Source of the DNA: Atherinomorus stipes | Lineage: Eukaryota; Chordata; Actinopteri; Atheriniformes; Atherinidae | Direction of reading: 5' to 3' | Length of the DNA: 64,000 bases | Assembly (NCBI GenBank): GCA_023101725.1 | Contig: JALJCO010007139.1 | Span: 101,001-165,000, forward strand | In this document: one piece after another, positions 23,901 through 35,757 of the stretch | Layout of the letters: the number at the start of each line of letters is the position of its first letter | Position numbering within the stretch: position 1 is the stretch's first letter | Notes under the pieces: model-generated | What the model saw: only the letters and a program-made list of their open reading frames with translations | Database searches by the model: none | What the model was told of the DNA's origin: nothing | Translations under genes and position numbers: made by a program

Positions 23901-26900
23901 ACACGTGGATACAGACACATACAACGGGACCCACATGCTTCTTTTTTATAACCCCTTCCATTGCTACACTCTCTCCATGAAAAAGTAATTAATTTTGACG
24001 CTCATTATCATGATAATCTGAGGTTTGCTTCATTTCTTTTAAAGAGAGCAAGAGAGCAGTCATTTTCCAACTTAGTCAACGACAACTGAACACCACAGAG
24101 GCCCAAAAGCAAGTATCACTACTAATTAAAAACAAACAACTAAAATCAAAATAAATAAAAACATGATTCAGTCAGAACCAAAACAATCATATAAATATAA
24201 TCAAAAAAAAAAAAATTTGACAGCTTGTAGCAAGCTGAGACAACTGCTCCAAATAACAGACCCCAAAGAAGAAAAAGGTACCTCCAAAAATATAAAATAT
24301 CACTTTATTATCAACAATTTCTCTCAGGGGATAAATAAGTTTTTTTCCCCCCTCCATGTAATTTCTTTTCACGATATGATAAACCATGTAATAGATCAGA
24401 TTTAGAGTGATAATTTTTAAAGGATGGTGATATTCATAAAACCTCTCCAATTTCCTTCTACCAAAACACGCACACACAAAAAAGACACTTGAATATGTTG
24501 ATTAATGACTTCCAAAGAACAAAAAATGAAAAATCATTCCATCACAATGTTGCATTTATATTAAACAGTTAAAGATTTTTCCGGAGAAAGGCTTCTCAAT
24601 CCCAGAATGCATCTCCTGTCAGTAAGTGTTAAACTAAAGGATGCATTTGAAACATAATGATTATTGAGTCTTTACCACTTGAACAGCCTCTAAAAAGAAA
24701 ATGTCCCTGTATCAGAAGTAGCACAGCTACTGTGGGTACTCTCATGGGTTCAGATAGCCCAAAATATATATTTTGATAGGTCACCCAGTTCTCGATATAG
24801 AACCACGACACTCCAGATCAAGGTTCTTTTCTCTGAAGGGGTGCTGCTATGTGGAGGCAAAGCTGCACTGCTTATACAACAATGGGGATGGAATTTAAAA
24901 ACAGTAAAAAGGCTTAAAAAAAATAAAATTCAAACTTAACACTGATTTAAGTGGAAGGAAGCAGATTTACCAGCATGTTAGAACCAACACTTTGACAGTG
25001 ACTAGGATCTTTACACCTTATATTCGCGTTCATTACACATCAATTCACATAATGGCATAAAATTCAACATCACTGCATAGCGTCTGATGTGTAGCATTTT
25101 TGCTGCTATGTATGTGATTCAGATTATATGTTATACATTTTTCAGCACAAACACGCAATAAGAATAAATGACTTCCCATGAAGAATCCATTACTTTCCAA
25201 CGAGCCTCAAGTCTGCTGTTGAAGCAGCACATTAATGAAACATCTGCCACCGCTGAGTGGCTGAGCTGGACATGTGCACTGCCTTTTCACCCCTGAACAA
25301 TCAGGAAGGTCAGAAGTCAACAGTCTTGGAAATGAACAAGCAGTGTGATCTCACAGTGTTGTTATCTAAACTCAGTACAAATGCAAATGTTTAGCATTGT
25401 TCTTTATATGTTCAGAAAACTTTCTTTAAAAGATTTGTAAAGAAAAAAAAATCAAATTGCTAAATGTAAGCTATCAGAGGAAGCTTCTTCTATCTAAATG
25501 AACAGTCTTTGATGTCTGAAGAGTGTAAGACATTGGTTTGGTCCAAAGCAATACAAGATTTCACATTCCTCCCAAGGACAGTTAAAACAAGAAAGATCAC
25601 ATCAGCAGCAATAAGCCAAGACTTCCTTGAGTAAAACTGTATAGTTTAGGTGGTATTCCCCTTCATATCCTGACATGCCTGATCTTATGATCCATTTATT
25701 TTGCAGATAACCTTAAAACAGTGCACACTATATAATGGCTTGTCCTTTAAAATAACCCCAAAAGTTTATGCTTTATTTCACAAACCTGTATATTTTTATA
25801 ATGTTACAAAGGATGTTCTTTGTTTCAGACGAAGAACAAAGTATTCCTCTGGTATAGACATTTGAACTTTTTAAAAAAATTTCTCTTTAGAAAAAAATGC
25901 TGAGAAAGTCTCCATTAGGGTCAAAGCAATAGTTTATATCAACTTTGTTTGGATATTTAGCTCCTCTGAAAGCTTTGCCAGCCCAGCCACAACAATCCTC
26001 AAAATGAGGCTGGGTCTTGGGTGGGGCTAACAATGGCTGTCTAGGCCCAGCTGTCCTAATAGCAAGAACAAGTGCAAAGTCAGGACAGACTGGGGGCAGG
26101 GTGTGGCATGGCAGGGGTGCCATGGTGACAGAGCAGGCCTCAGCAGAGAAGGGATGCTAAATGAAGCTATTGTCTGGCCCAAGTGAAGCACACCACGCAA
26201 AGAATGGCACATTCAAACAGTTATACAGGCCCATTGTTGTGACGAGCCAGCAGGTCCACATTTATCCCACAGGATCCACTGCACATCATGCAAAGAGCAC
26301 TTGATGTCAGAACATGAAACACTGACACCAGCTAGAAAACAAGGAATGATACTGACCTGAAAGAACCCATCCCCCAAATAATTCAAGGTCTTTCAGGGTA
26401 TCCTCATCCATGAAAAATCACTGGATAAATTAATCAGGAAAACAGCTACTCTGTATCTGATATATCTGCAGATAGAGGTTATGTGATCATAGAAGTCACA
26501 TTGTGATTAGGGAACAAAAATATAGCAGTAACAAGAGCAGAGATAAATATTAGACCAATAAAAAAATAACCAACTATTTTGTTAACTGTTTTATGGCCAG
26601 CTAACAAAAAGTATGAACAAATATTTTCTGAAAACCAAACAATTAATTTGTACAAATCAAAAGATTAAGCTTAGCTCCCAGATGGATATTTGCTGATCTG
26701 GTGAAATGCAAGACATGCAAGGTGTGATTTTATATTTAGGAGAAAAAAAAAATCTCCTTAAAGTTAATAAAGTAGTATTCTATATCAGTTTTTGATAATT
26801 TGATATTGTAAATACCATTAGCCTAATATGATGCAAAATTAATCAGCTGTATTAGAAGAATAAATATTAGCAAGATATCACAACTGGGCCAAAATATGAC

Positions 26901-29261
26901 TTAGGCAATTATGCTTTTAGACTAACAACATGAGCATACTGTTCAATTACTGTCAGGCAACAGTACAGGGAGGGAATTAAGTGTGACACATACAGAATGA
27001 GTCAATATTTAATCCAAGTTAAGTAACTACGGTATGCATACTAACTGGATTTCCTGCCTTACTTACTGGAGCCAACATGTTTTCATTCAGTAACTATCTA
27101 CAAACTGCTTACCTGAAAAGATTGTACACAGATAAATAGGTATGAAATGGGAACTAGCTAAGCAGGATCCCACCATACAGTAACTTCACAGCACTGAGCA
27201 TCATTCATGTTTTTAAAGTAGCCCTGGGTGAAATTGACATCTTAAACAATGTGGTACATATTTATTTTTCTTTTTAAACAACAGACATCACAGAGCTGTG
27301 GTTCAACACCAGTCCGTGTATATTAATGCCAACACAAAATCCAGAAACCATGTAGACAGATGGTGGTCTTAAAGGCTCAGCTGTGTTACAGCCACTCCTA
27401 AATGACGTCCACCATTGCAAAACTCATTAGTCTTCTCCTCCCCCCTGTTTTGAGGTGGTCATTTACTCTCTCTGTTTAATGGTGCTGTGAGCTGTCCAAG
27501 GAGATTGCCACCCTGCTACATAGCCAGACTGTGAAATTTGACACTTGGTCAGTTCATTAACCCAGTTCTCCAGGTGTTTGGGTTATGTGTGCAGACAGAC
27601 AGAGAAGCGGATGAAATACACTGCCACTGTTTTTGGAGGGGCACCTTTGATGTGGATGCTATGCTCTGTGGAGCATTAACTGGACTGAGTGTTTTTTTTT
27701 TTTAAATAGATTAATCACCCCACTTTTATCATTTTCAATCATCAAGCACTTGCAGATGCCCTCAGTGTCTGTTTGCATCGTATTGAACAGACATTCAATG
27801 ATGTGGTCTGATGCCACTGAATGTTGGAATAGATCAATATAATGTAGAAAAATAAGTATGAAATTAACTTGAACATCACTGATGCTTATCAGAAACTACT
27901 GGCCAGCATGGAGAGTTCAACCACTAATGCTGACAAAAGCTGAGTCACAAAGCCACCATCAATTTCACCAACAAAGTTTTATAAAGGACATGAAACATCA
28001 ACAAACAGCTTGTGCCAACAAAAACAGGGTAGCTGCTGCAGCTGAAGTCTGCAGTTGCTAAGAGGAAGTAATGCCATAATGCATTACTTTATGTGCTTAA
28101 GTATGGCAAAAGATTATCAGCACATGAGCTGAGAGCATCAACTAAAATGAATGAAAAGAACAACAAACATATCAAGGCACACGCAAGGTCTGTTGTGTTT
28201 GTTCATGAGTCAAGTATGAAGACACAATATCACTTCAGACAGAAATAAACACAGTCAATAAAACTTGTGGGCACCAAATGTTATGCCATTTAGGTACATA
28301 AGACAGAATGTGCACACAGAAAAAAAAAGTCTGTCATTTAAAAAAAAGTCATCACTGCCAAGAGTTATCAAATATGCTGATTAATCTATAATAGGCCAAT
28401 AGCAGTCATAAAGTAAAAGCCCAGGGATATTCACTGGTCAGGTCCTGACAACGGTTTAAGGTTTGGGAAAAAAAAAAAAGTTACAACACAGACCAATTAC
28501 CTCCACCTATTCAGCAAAACAAAACATGTAATTCCAATGTCCATACCTGTCAGTGCTGATCTGTACTCAGTCACCTCCCTATCTGAGCATTTAAGCTGTG
28601 GACAAAATAACAGCATGGTACATCATGTTAGCCTTCTTCCGTGTTTACAGTAAAAACACGCCTGCAGATCACACCACAGCAGTAAGCCGTCTTACAAGGC
28701 AGCAGCCCATTACAAGCACATACAGGCCCCTCAATGATGTAGAGCTTTTTAATTCTAAGGAATGTAAGTCTTTTCTGATAAGTGTCAGACAGGGTACAAG
28801 ACTACCAATAATCTCAGTGGTGCTCCCTGAGTGAATTGTAACTTTGAATTTCTTGAAGTGAAGTGATTTATTCTTTCTGAGACATGTGAATGATACATGA
28901 TGACGTGTAGCATCATCAGTCTGACACACCACTAAACAGTTGTTTTTTTTTTTATAAAACACTAGAGTGGCAGCTGGAACCTTTATAGAGTGAAATGACA
29001 TCTTAATGTGTCAACTCTTATTGATGGTTCATTTGGTTAATGGTATCACAAACCTGTAAGCTACAGGTAGGTACACGGCAGTTTTACTGTACATTTTTAA
29101 ACAAAATTGTAAAACAGTCCCTTTATTTGTAATGCATTATGCCAATACATCATTTTAAAGCTTTCATGTTGGTCTGACAAAACCAGAGATGAGTTATCAT
29201 TGTAACCCAACACTCACTTACAAATCTAATAAATTCTTACTTAGAACTGCAGTGTAGGCTA

Positions 29262-29262
<1 letters not shown>

Positions 29263-29294
<32 letters not shown>

Positions 29295-29351
29295 GGGGGG
29301 GGGGGAAGGAAGAAAGGAGGCTGGGGGGGGGGGGGGGGGGGGGGGGGGGGG
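29263..29351 (+). repeat. TG microsatellite with long G tracts
   Basis: (TG)n at 29263-29292, then a G-run of about 14, a short AAGGAAGAAAGGAGG spacer and a second G-run of about 29 (29323-29351). It can form Z-DNA or G-quadruplex. The exact G-run lengths may be sequencing estimates. Confidence 0.9.
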
Positions 29352-30165
29352 AAAATATGTTAATATTCAAATAACCATATCGATAAAATATGGATTTAGA
29401 TAACTTTATTAATACATTTTTCCGATTACACCACAGAAGCATGGTCAAACAATTACAATGAAGGCTAATTATCATCCGTCACAGTCACAATTGATAATTC
29501 TGACTTATAATTCTGACTATAATGTAATATATAAAGCATAGCCAGACCATACAACACCTTCTGGATAAAGTAATTATTAGTCATTATTATCATTAATAAT
29601 AACTATTAAATTCACTCCAAACAACAGCCCATATCCCTACGAGTGATCTTCGTAATCACTACACTTTTCAAAATGCATGTTCAAATCATATGGAATTATA
29701 TGACTTTCTAACTCCTCCTCGCTTTGGAGAATATCCCTAAGAGCCTCTAGGACCCTGGAGGTCTTTGGACTCCGGTTTCTAATCTCCCTGGCGTTTCAGC
29801 AAGTGTGGAGAGTGTGTCCACCTCTGAAACAGACAGGGTCGAGCAAACAAAACACACTTCGCAAATTGCATGCAAATTTTACCGAACTCATGCCCCTTGA
29901 CTTTAGACTGGACCAGGTTTTGTTCACTGAATCTCACTAAAATCCTATAAAGTCAGTAACCCCATAAGTTATCCTAAGAAAGTTGCATAAACTGCATAAA
30001 TAAATCGCCCTGACCAACATTATTGAAGGCTGTTGTGCTGAGTGGCCACACCGGTACGGAGGTCACCAACAACAACGCAGCCAAACGGCCCGGTGAGGCG
30101 ACTCACACGACTATTGTTGCAGTAATTGCAGAGTTTTTGCCATAACGCCAGCGTACTTAACTCAC

Positions 30166-30300
30166 CTCGTCACGCTGGCCATTGTTCTTGTAAACCGTGT
30201 CCACAAGTTCATCAGGTAAGGAAAGAGCGTCAGAAAACACAGACCAGACGGCTGGGAGATAATTCAACCGACTGGTTGGTCCGGGCTGCGCGTGAGGTCA
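30166..30300 (-). other. daam1: candidate daam1 non-coding first exon
   Basis: On the minus strand the sequence ends GGCCAGCGTGACGAG and is followed by a near-ideal donor, GTGAGTTAAG. It is CpG-rich compared with the AT-rich surroundings and lies just downstream of an NRF1-type site. No other minus-strand gene is available to use it. The 5' limit is a guess. The plus strand also has donor-like CAG|GTAAGG near 30213, so a divergent plus-strand transcript is an alternative. This is inference; no transcript data were seen. Confidence 0.4.
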
Positions 30301-30321
30301 TCATTTTACTCGATCAGGTAA

Positions 30322-30332
30322 TGCGCATGCGC
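30322..30332 (-). promoter_or_regulatory. NRF1-type palindromic site in putative daam1 promoter
   Basis: TGCGCATGCGC fits the NRF1 consensus YGCGCAYGCGC. Such sites sit close upstream of transcription starts in many TATA-less vertebrate promoters. This one lies about 155 bp above the candidate splice donor at 30166 and within the only CpG-enriched patch between the two genes other than mobile elements. Confidence 0.45.
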
Positions 30333-31066
30333 TTTTCTGTATTTTTTTTTTTTTTTAATATATATATTTTTTTTATCCAGCGCTTCGTGACATTTTTTCT
30401 TAAAAAGAAAAAAAAACTCATACGAATGATCTGAGGGTGCGGAGTAGCAAATGTTTCCTTAAATATTTATTTTCTTTTACACAGAAAAACGTTTTGATAA
30501 ACAGCTGAGGTAGAGACCAGTAGCCTTTATTACTGGAGTCAAATCTGCTGTTGTAGTGCTCACAACTAAAAGGATTATCCCTTATAGATATGTCCATCAG
30601 TTTGTAGTTTTATCTTCAATCATTTACGCAAATAATACCATCAGTTAAAAAACAAAGAATAATAAAATAAAAAATGATCCCAGTCAATAGTCACATTCAC
30701 AGGTAAATTTCGTGCAAATAACAATGGTTACCAAGTACGTAGATCTCTTCTTGGAATTTAAAGAAACAAATATTAATTTAGTCTCTGGAATTGTTTATCA
30801 CAAGTAGCTTTTGCTACTTCTAAAAAGTTACTAAATGGCTCCATCTGGTGACTAAACAAGTGGAATATTGATTGTGATACTGGGTGCCCATTCAGGGAAG
30901 CCACATATGAAGAAAAAGAGAGCAAAAGACTAGAAATGTTGATCTATTTCATTACCTTGTAGCCTACTAAACACGTTATTGAATAAAAATAAAGAATCTT
31001 GAACCTGCCCATCCTGGTGCTTTTAATCCAAGTTGGAGGAGATCCTATCAAGGATTTTCTGGTATT

Positions 31067-31303
31067 GGGTGCATACACACCAAGCGCGATTTGGGCGTCA
31101 GGTTTACATGCAAAGTCAATGGACGACGCGCGTCGAAAACCCTGCGGCGCGTTGCGCGCGTTTGACGCGCATCACGGGTGGCAGTTGCCGGAGCTGGAAA
31201 ATCTGAACTTTGGCGTCTTGACGCGGGCGTCAACCAATAAGTGCGACTCAATGTCATGACAGATTTTATAGCTACTACGGGAAACACCAAGAATAACCAG
31301 GGG

Positions 31304-31339
<36 letters not shown>

Positions 31340-31845
31340 GACAGAGGAGGATAAACTGTGATCTGCGTCCGGTCCTGTGTCTGAAAGGCGGTTTGATGAC
31401 CTGCTGTGCCGATGGGATGTAATGGTATTATAATGCTGCCCCGCATCGGGACACCGGGTTGTTAAACTGGGCTGAAAGCGCCCCTCGCCAGCGCGCAGCT
31501 CCTGGAGTAAATGGTGAAACTCATCACACTCAGAACACCTGGAATTATCTGGTGAACCAGACACAGAGCAGAGATTTTCGACTACGACATTCCCGAGCTT
31601 TGTTTATCACATAATGCTGAGCCGCTCTCTCTCCTGCATCTGCCATGGTGCAGACAGACCGGTGGCAGGAAAAAGAAAAAGGAGGGGTATCCCGCGACGC
31701 GCATCGAGCGCGCCTTGGCTGGGTATCCCTCGCCGCGCGTCAGGGGCGTCAAGACGCTGGAAATCAAGCGTCTGACGACCCAGAGTCCAACTTTGGGCGT
31801 CAGGCGCGATTTTGACGCCCAAATCACGTTTGGTGTGTACCCACC
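31067..31845. mobile_element. PIF/Harbinger-like non-autonomous element
   Basis: A 779 bp element whose long inverted ends are very similar: left GGGTGCATACACACCAAGCG then GATTTGGGCGTCA; right, reverse-complemented, GGTGGGTACACACCAAACGT then GATTTGGGCGTCA. ATT flanks both ends and may be a 3 bp target duplication. Subterminal GACGC/GCGTC motifs recur many times. It contains a (CT)n run (31306-31336). On the minus strand a remnant reads CDEFHHLLQELRAGEGRFQ (31525-31470), which resembles the start of fish Harbinger transposases. It is very CpG-rich, unlike the flanks. The superfamily is inferred from the ends and this fragment. Confidence 0.65.
31306..31336 (+). repeat. CT microsatellite
   Basis: (CT)n of about 15 units inside the Harbinger-like element. 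It accounts for the RERERE strings seen in conceptual translations. Confidence 0.9.
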
Positions 31846-31984
31846 ATTATTTTGTGCTGTGTTAAATTGATAAGTGGATATTTTGATAGCTACTTGCTAG
31901 GCTGCTTGGTCTCTACAATTACTGTCCACATCTGTCCTTGTCCAACTCAGAAATAGCTGTAAACTGAGTAAATGAGGAACATTT

Positions 31985-32335
31985 ACTCCTCTCAGGACCT
32001 GGGGGGACAGAGCCTTCTCAGTTGCTGCCCCTGCCCTCTGGAACTCGCTCCCTCAGACCCTCCGTGACTGCACTGAACTCAACTCCTTGTTTTTTATTGC
32101 CCCCTCTCCTTTTTGTTGACCTTTTCAGTTGTTGCCCTCTTCTCTCTGTTTTCCGTCTTTCCTCTTTATTTGTAGTTTTGATTATATTTTATTTTTGATT
32201 ATAGTTTATAGTTTTGATTATATTTTAATCTAATGTTTGTTGTAGATTTTACCTGACTGTTGTTTTATACCTCATGTAAAGCGTCTTTGAGCTTTTGTAA
32301 AAGAGCTCTATAAGTAAAATGTATTATTAACATTT
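31985..32335 (+). mobile_element. LINE 3' end (L2/CR1-like)
   Basis: From 32007 the frame reads GDRAFSVAAPALWNSLPQTL, the characteristic end of an L2/CR1-type reverse transcriptase ORF. It is followed by a T-rich 3'UTR and the fish LINE tail GCGTCTTTGAGCTTTTGTAA with GAGCTCTATAAGTAAAATG. The element is 5'-truncated, as is usual. Confidence 0.8.
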
Positions 32336-33411
32336 CAAGATAGCAGATTTAATACAAGAAGCTTTTGGCTTGATCATGTTGTTTATCTGTAAATGATGTC
32401 AGTGCATTAATGTGTTCGTGGATGTTTTTATTTTTCCGTGGTAATGACATGTTTAATTTATTTTACTGCATATATCTGGTTGGACGGTCCAACTTGGACC
32501 AAACCTCCACAAGTGGGTTGCATTAGTTCGGGAACTTCTCTTATAGCTGGTCAGATACTGTCTAGGTTGAGTTGACCTTTTCATTTTCTAATGTTCCATC
32601 TCATCAGGTGGAGTTGCTGTTGGCCACTTCTTGTTTTTACCTTTGTGGCGAACATTAGTGGTGTATTATATGGACTACAATAAAGTGGCATCTTAATGAT
32701 TTGATGACAAAATGATACAATCATGTTTATTTTAACATGACACCACAGATTATGTTTTGCTGTTGCATTGAACCTTTTGATGATGGTAGAGAAGTGAAAA
32801 GATTGGACCAGTGGTTTGTAGTTTTGTGGTAATGTTAGTCTAGAATCAGGAGCTTTGGAAAAACAAGATCATGAAATACAAGTTTCAGTTGCTAGCTAAA
32901 AAGAAGTGCTTATAGTAACTAACCGTTTCATCATTAACACAATTGCACTGAAATTTGCATTTCCTGTCTTTGATCTGATGCTGAAACTCTTTGAAGTCAC
33001 ATTCCATTGATTGAGTCTCTATGGGAGGGAAAACTATAATTAACTGTGGGTAGTCGGGAGAATTCTAATTACTATAGTTTATTCACATGTGGCCCACAGT
33101 TAAGACCAGTCATCTATGTTCTCCAATATTCTGATTCATTTTTATTAGATAATATTCTACTAGCTGTTAATAAAAGGCAGTTAAAACATTTGTACGTCAT
33201 TAACAGTCACAGGCAAAATTAGCAACACTATAGATTATTTTATACTTGACTGTTTTGCATTGTAAGATCATTGCTGACCCCTAAGATGCAGTATTGTCAT
33301 TGCCCTGTTGCACTATGCCACAGTTGCTATTCCCAGTATCTGCTTCCATTGCATGACCACAGAATTCACCTTCTGGGATGTTTGTTTTTGAAGGATGTGT
33401 TTTGTTTTGTT

Positions 33412-33791
33412 GCTGCATGGTGGCGTGGTGGTTAGCACAGAAGCCTCACAGCCAGAAGGTTGCTAGTTTGAGTCCTGGCTGGAGAGGGGTTTGAACAGTT
33501 CCAACAGTGGCCTTCATGTGTAGAATTTGCATGTTCTCCTGGTGTATGTGTGGGTTCTCTCTGGGTTCTCTGGCTTCGTCCCACCATCCAAAGACATGCA
33601 TGTTGGTTACTCTAAATTGCCCCTAGGACTGAATGTGAGTATGGATGGTTGTTTGTGCCTCTGTTTTGGCCCGCAACAGACTGGTGACCTGTCCAGGGTG
33701 TACCTTGCCTCTTGCCTGATAACAACTGGCATAGGCTCCAGCAACCCCCGCAACCCTGAACTGGATAAGTGGTTCAGAAAATGAATGAATG
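33412..33791 (+). mobile_element. V-SINE, near full length
   Basis: A tRNA-related head (GGTGGCGTGGTGGTTAGCAC) is followed by a degenerate B box (TTTGAGTCCTGGC). Next comes the conserved central V-domain (GAATTTGCATGTTCTCCTGG, TCCAAAGACATGCATG), then a LINE-derived tail with GACCTGTCCAGGGTGTACCT and CTGGATAAGTGGTTCAGAAA, ending ATGAATGAATG. This is the structure of the teleost V-SINE family. Confidence 0.85.
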
Positions 33792-33876
33792 TTTTGCTTA
33801 GTTCCAATAAATATGTCCATACTGCTGTGCACTTTTAAATACTGTAGGAATATAATTTAGAGAATTGAAAAATTAA

Positions 33877-34419
33877 AGGTACAGTATGTAAGAAATCAAA
33901 GGTCCATGGCAGAAAAATGTGTTATATAATTAAAACTGTATTTCTATTGGTGTGTAATCGCTGCACTAGAATAGCTGTTAAATGTTTATTTTCTTAGAAT
34001 GAGTAATTTATATCTCTTGCTGTGCAGTGCACATATGGAGGCTGCCATATTTGTTCCACCATTTTTATACGGATTCCCTGAATGGATAAAAAATGTGAGT
34101 GAAGTGAGAACCCTCTGAACTTTAAAACTGCTGTCCAGCTTTGATTAATGAGATTTAGAGACTGTTTGGTATCAGTGATGTCTTAAAATACATTAAAAAG
34201 TAGCTACTCATAGTCCAGTCATAGCTACACAACTGGACTGAAGACAACTGGATTCACACACAGATGAAAACATCTTTATGTCTGGGAGAATTTTGGCCCT
34301 AATGACCACCATACATTCACAACAATGTTTGGAATATAAAGTCATTTGAAAGAAAACATCTTTTCTTTCAAATACCCATCTTTACCACTAGATGTCAGTA
34401 ACTCTTACATGCTGTACCT
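33877..34419. mobile_element. TTAA-flanked MITE
   Basis: Left end AGGTACAGTATGTAAGA, right end the complement of AGGTACAGCATGTAAGA, each flanked by TTAA (33873-33876 and 34420-34423). TTAA duplication is a piggyBac-type hallmark. The 543 bp interior has no transposase frame. The family is inferred from the flanks only. Confidence 0.6.
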
Positions 34420-34540
34420 TTAAAATGCAAACATGCTACCAGTTTACCTTGCACCAGACTTAATCAGATGACCTGAATGCTACAATATTATTTATTGCAG
34501 GGAGTTAAAATCTTGTCTGAATTACAAGGACCATACCTAC

Positions 34541-34767
34541 GTGTAGCCAGACCAAATCCAGTTCTCGAACAGCTACTATCCTGCAACTTTTAGATGCATA
34601 CCTTCTCCAACACACCTGAATCAAATCAGTGGCTCATTACCAGGCCTCTGCAGAGCTGAATGAAATGTACAGGGGGAATTTAGACATTTGATTCAGGTGT
34701 GCTGGAAAAGGTATTTTCTAAAAGTTGCAGAAGAGTTGCTCTCCTGGACTGGACTTGGGTACCCCCG
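34541..34767. mobile_element. palindromic hAT-type MITE, copy 1 (diverged)
   Basis: Shares with the copies at 36234 and 54428 the arms GCTACTATCCTGCAACTTTT, AACACACCTGAATCAAAT and, inverted, TTTGATTCAGGTGTGCTGG, AAAAGTTGCAG and GGACTGGACTTGGGTACCCC. The outer ends are mutated and no clear 8 bp duplication was found. Confidence 0.75.
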
Positions 34768-34840
34768 ATGTACAGGTACATGATAAATAGCTTGTGGTTC
34801 AATACTGACTCCACAGGCAATTTCCATACATCTGTGGCAA

Positions 34841-34945
34841 GGTATGCAACAGAGGGCCCAGGCGAGATTTGATCCCCAGACTCCAGGGTGAGAGTCATGT
34901 GCGCGAACCAGTCAACCAAAGGCACATCCCCTTGGCCAAGTGGCC
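34841..34945 (-). repeat. tRNA-like repeat unit, copy A
   Basis: On the minus strand: TGGTTGACTGGTTCGCGC (A-box-like), GACTCTCACCCTGGAGTC (anticodon-arm-like), GGGGATCAAATCTCG (degenerate B box), CCTGGGCC. It resembles a decayed tRNA-derived SINE head or tRNA pseudogene. A related copy lies about 265 bp away. Confidence 0.5.
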
Positions 34946-35114
34946 AGGGCGCATGATCACTCGGAGGCATAGTGACAGGACCGTCAACTGCCCCATCTCT
35001 CCCCCTTTTTCCACAAGCACATCCTCGTGCTCCACGCAGGCTGCCACCAATTTTGAATCCATGGGCTGATTACCAGTATTGCACATGAATCCTGCTGACA
35101 ACGCCAGAATGTAG

Positions 35115-35216
35115 CAGGATGAAGGAAGGCCCAGGCGGGATTCGATCCCCAGACTCCCGGGTGAGAGTCATGCGCGAAAAAAAAAGAAAAGAAAAAAGGT
35201 AGCACATCCCAAGTTG
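35115..35216 (-). repeat. tRNA-like repeat unit, copy B
   Basis: Same orientation as copy A: GACTCTCACCCGGGAGTC then GGGGATCGAATCCCG and CCTGGGCC. The anticodon-like stem is intact and the B box is closer to consensus. The A-box side is interrupted by an A/G-rich tract at 35177-35198. It is probably part of the same repeat as copy A. Confidence 0.5.
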
Positions 35217-35698
35217 AAGGGAGAACAGTCAGTCACATTTATGGTCTTTATTGGCTCACATCAAGATAAGATGCTTACATGTTTCAGCACAAAACCTTTA
35301 TCAGAGCATTTTGCAATTTTGGATGTGCAACCTTTTTTTTTCATTTTTTACAAGTATAGAGGTTGGGCATGGCACTCCATAACAATAAGTTAAAGAGCAG
35401 TTTAAATAAGAACATTAAGTTAAAGAGCAATTTCTTCTCCTCCTTACTTCAACTGCTGGACAGGAGTTTTATTTACTGGACCAGGTTTTCCAACTCTGGA
35501 CACTAATCAGTGAATGAGCTTATCATGCAATTTATAGGTTTTGAAACCAGAACCGCATTAATCCGATGGGTTAGATTCAGTGCATTTATTAAATTAGCCT
35601 TTCTTGCCATTGGTTCAAATTGGACATCTATCTAGGCAGCAATGTCAGAACATCTGACCCTGCTGGAAATAACAGGAGCCAGAGATAAATAATAATAA

Positions 35699-35715
35699 TA
35701 AAAAAAAAAAAAAAA

Positions 35716-35756
<41 letters not shown>
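35699..35756 (+). repeat. poly(A)-rich run
   Basis: AATAATAATAA followed by two long A-runs split by TAATTTA. It may be the tail of an unrecognised retroposon on the plus strand, or simple sequence. Confidence 0.8.

Positions 35757-35757
<1 letters not shown>

Larger units (their letters stand above)
14885..30165 (-). other. daam1: daam1 long first intron, distal part
   Basis: About 15 kb of AT-rich non-coding sequence up to the candidate first exon. The 15380-16990 part is less AT-rich and shows two X-box-like sites and two short exon-like ORFs (see findings). Blocks around 25950-26130 and 27390-27620 are also balanced in composition and might be conserved. Otherwise only homopolymer runs (T at 18108-18132; A at 22440-22457 and 22925-22942) and microsatellites were seen. 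No coding gene was recognised. Confidence 0.5.

Noticed and set aside
29218..29475. Minus-strand frame with poly-Pro and poly-His/Thr
   Set aside because: It is produced by the G tracts and TG repeat; simple sequence only.
31172..31564. 130-codon minus-strand frame rich in RERERE
   Set aside because: It is made by a CT microsatellite inside a mobile element. Only its first part (DEFHHLLQELR) has meaning, as a transposase remnant, so no gene was called.
33527..33832. Open frames on both strands at 33.5-33.8 kb
   Set aside because: They coincide with the V-SINE, whose conserved domain happens to be open; not protein coding.
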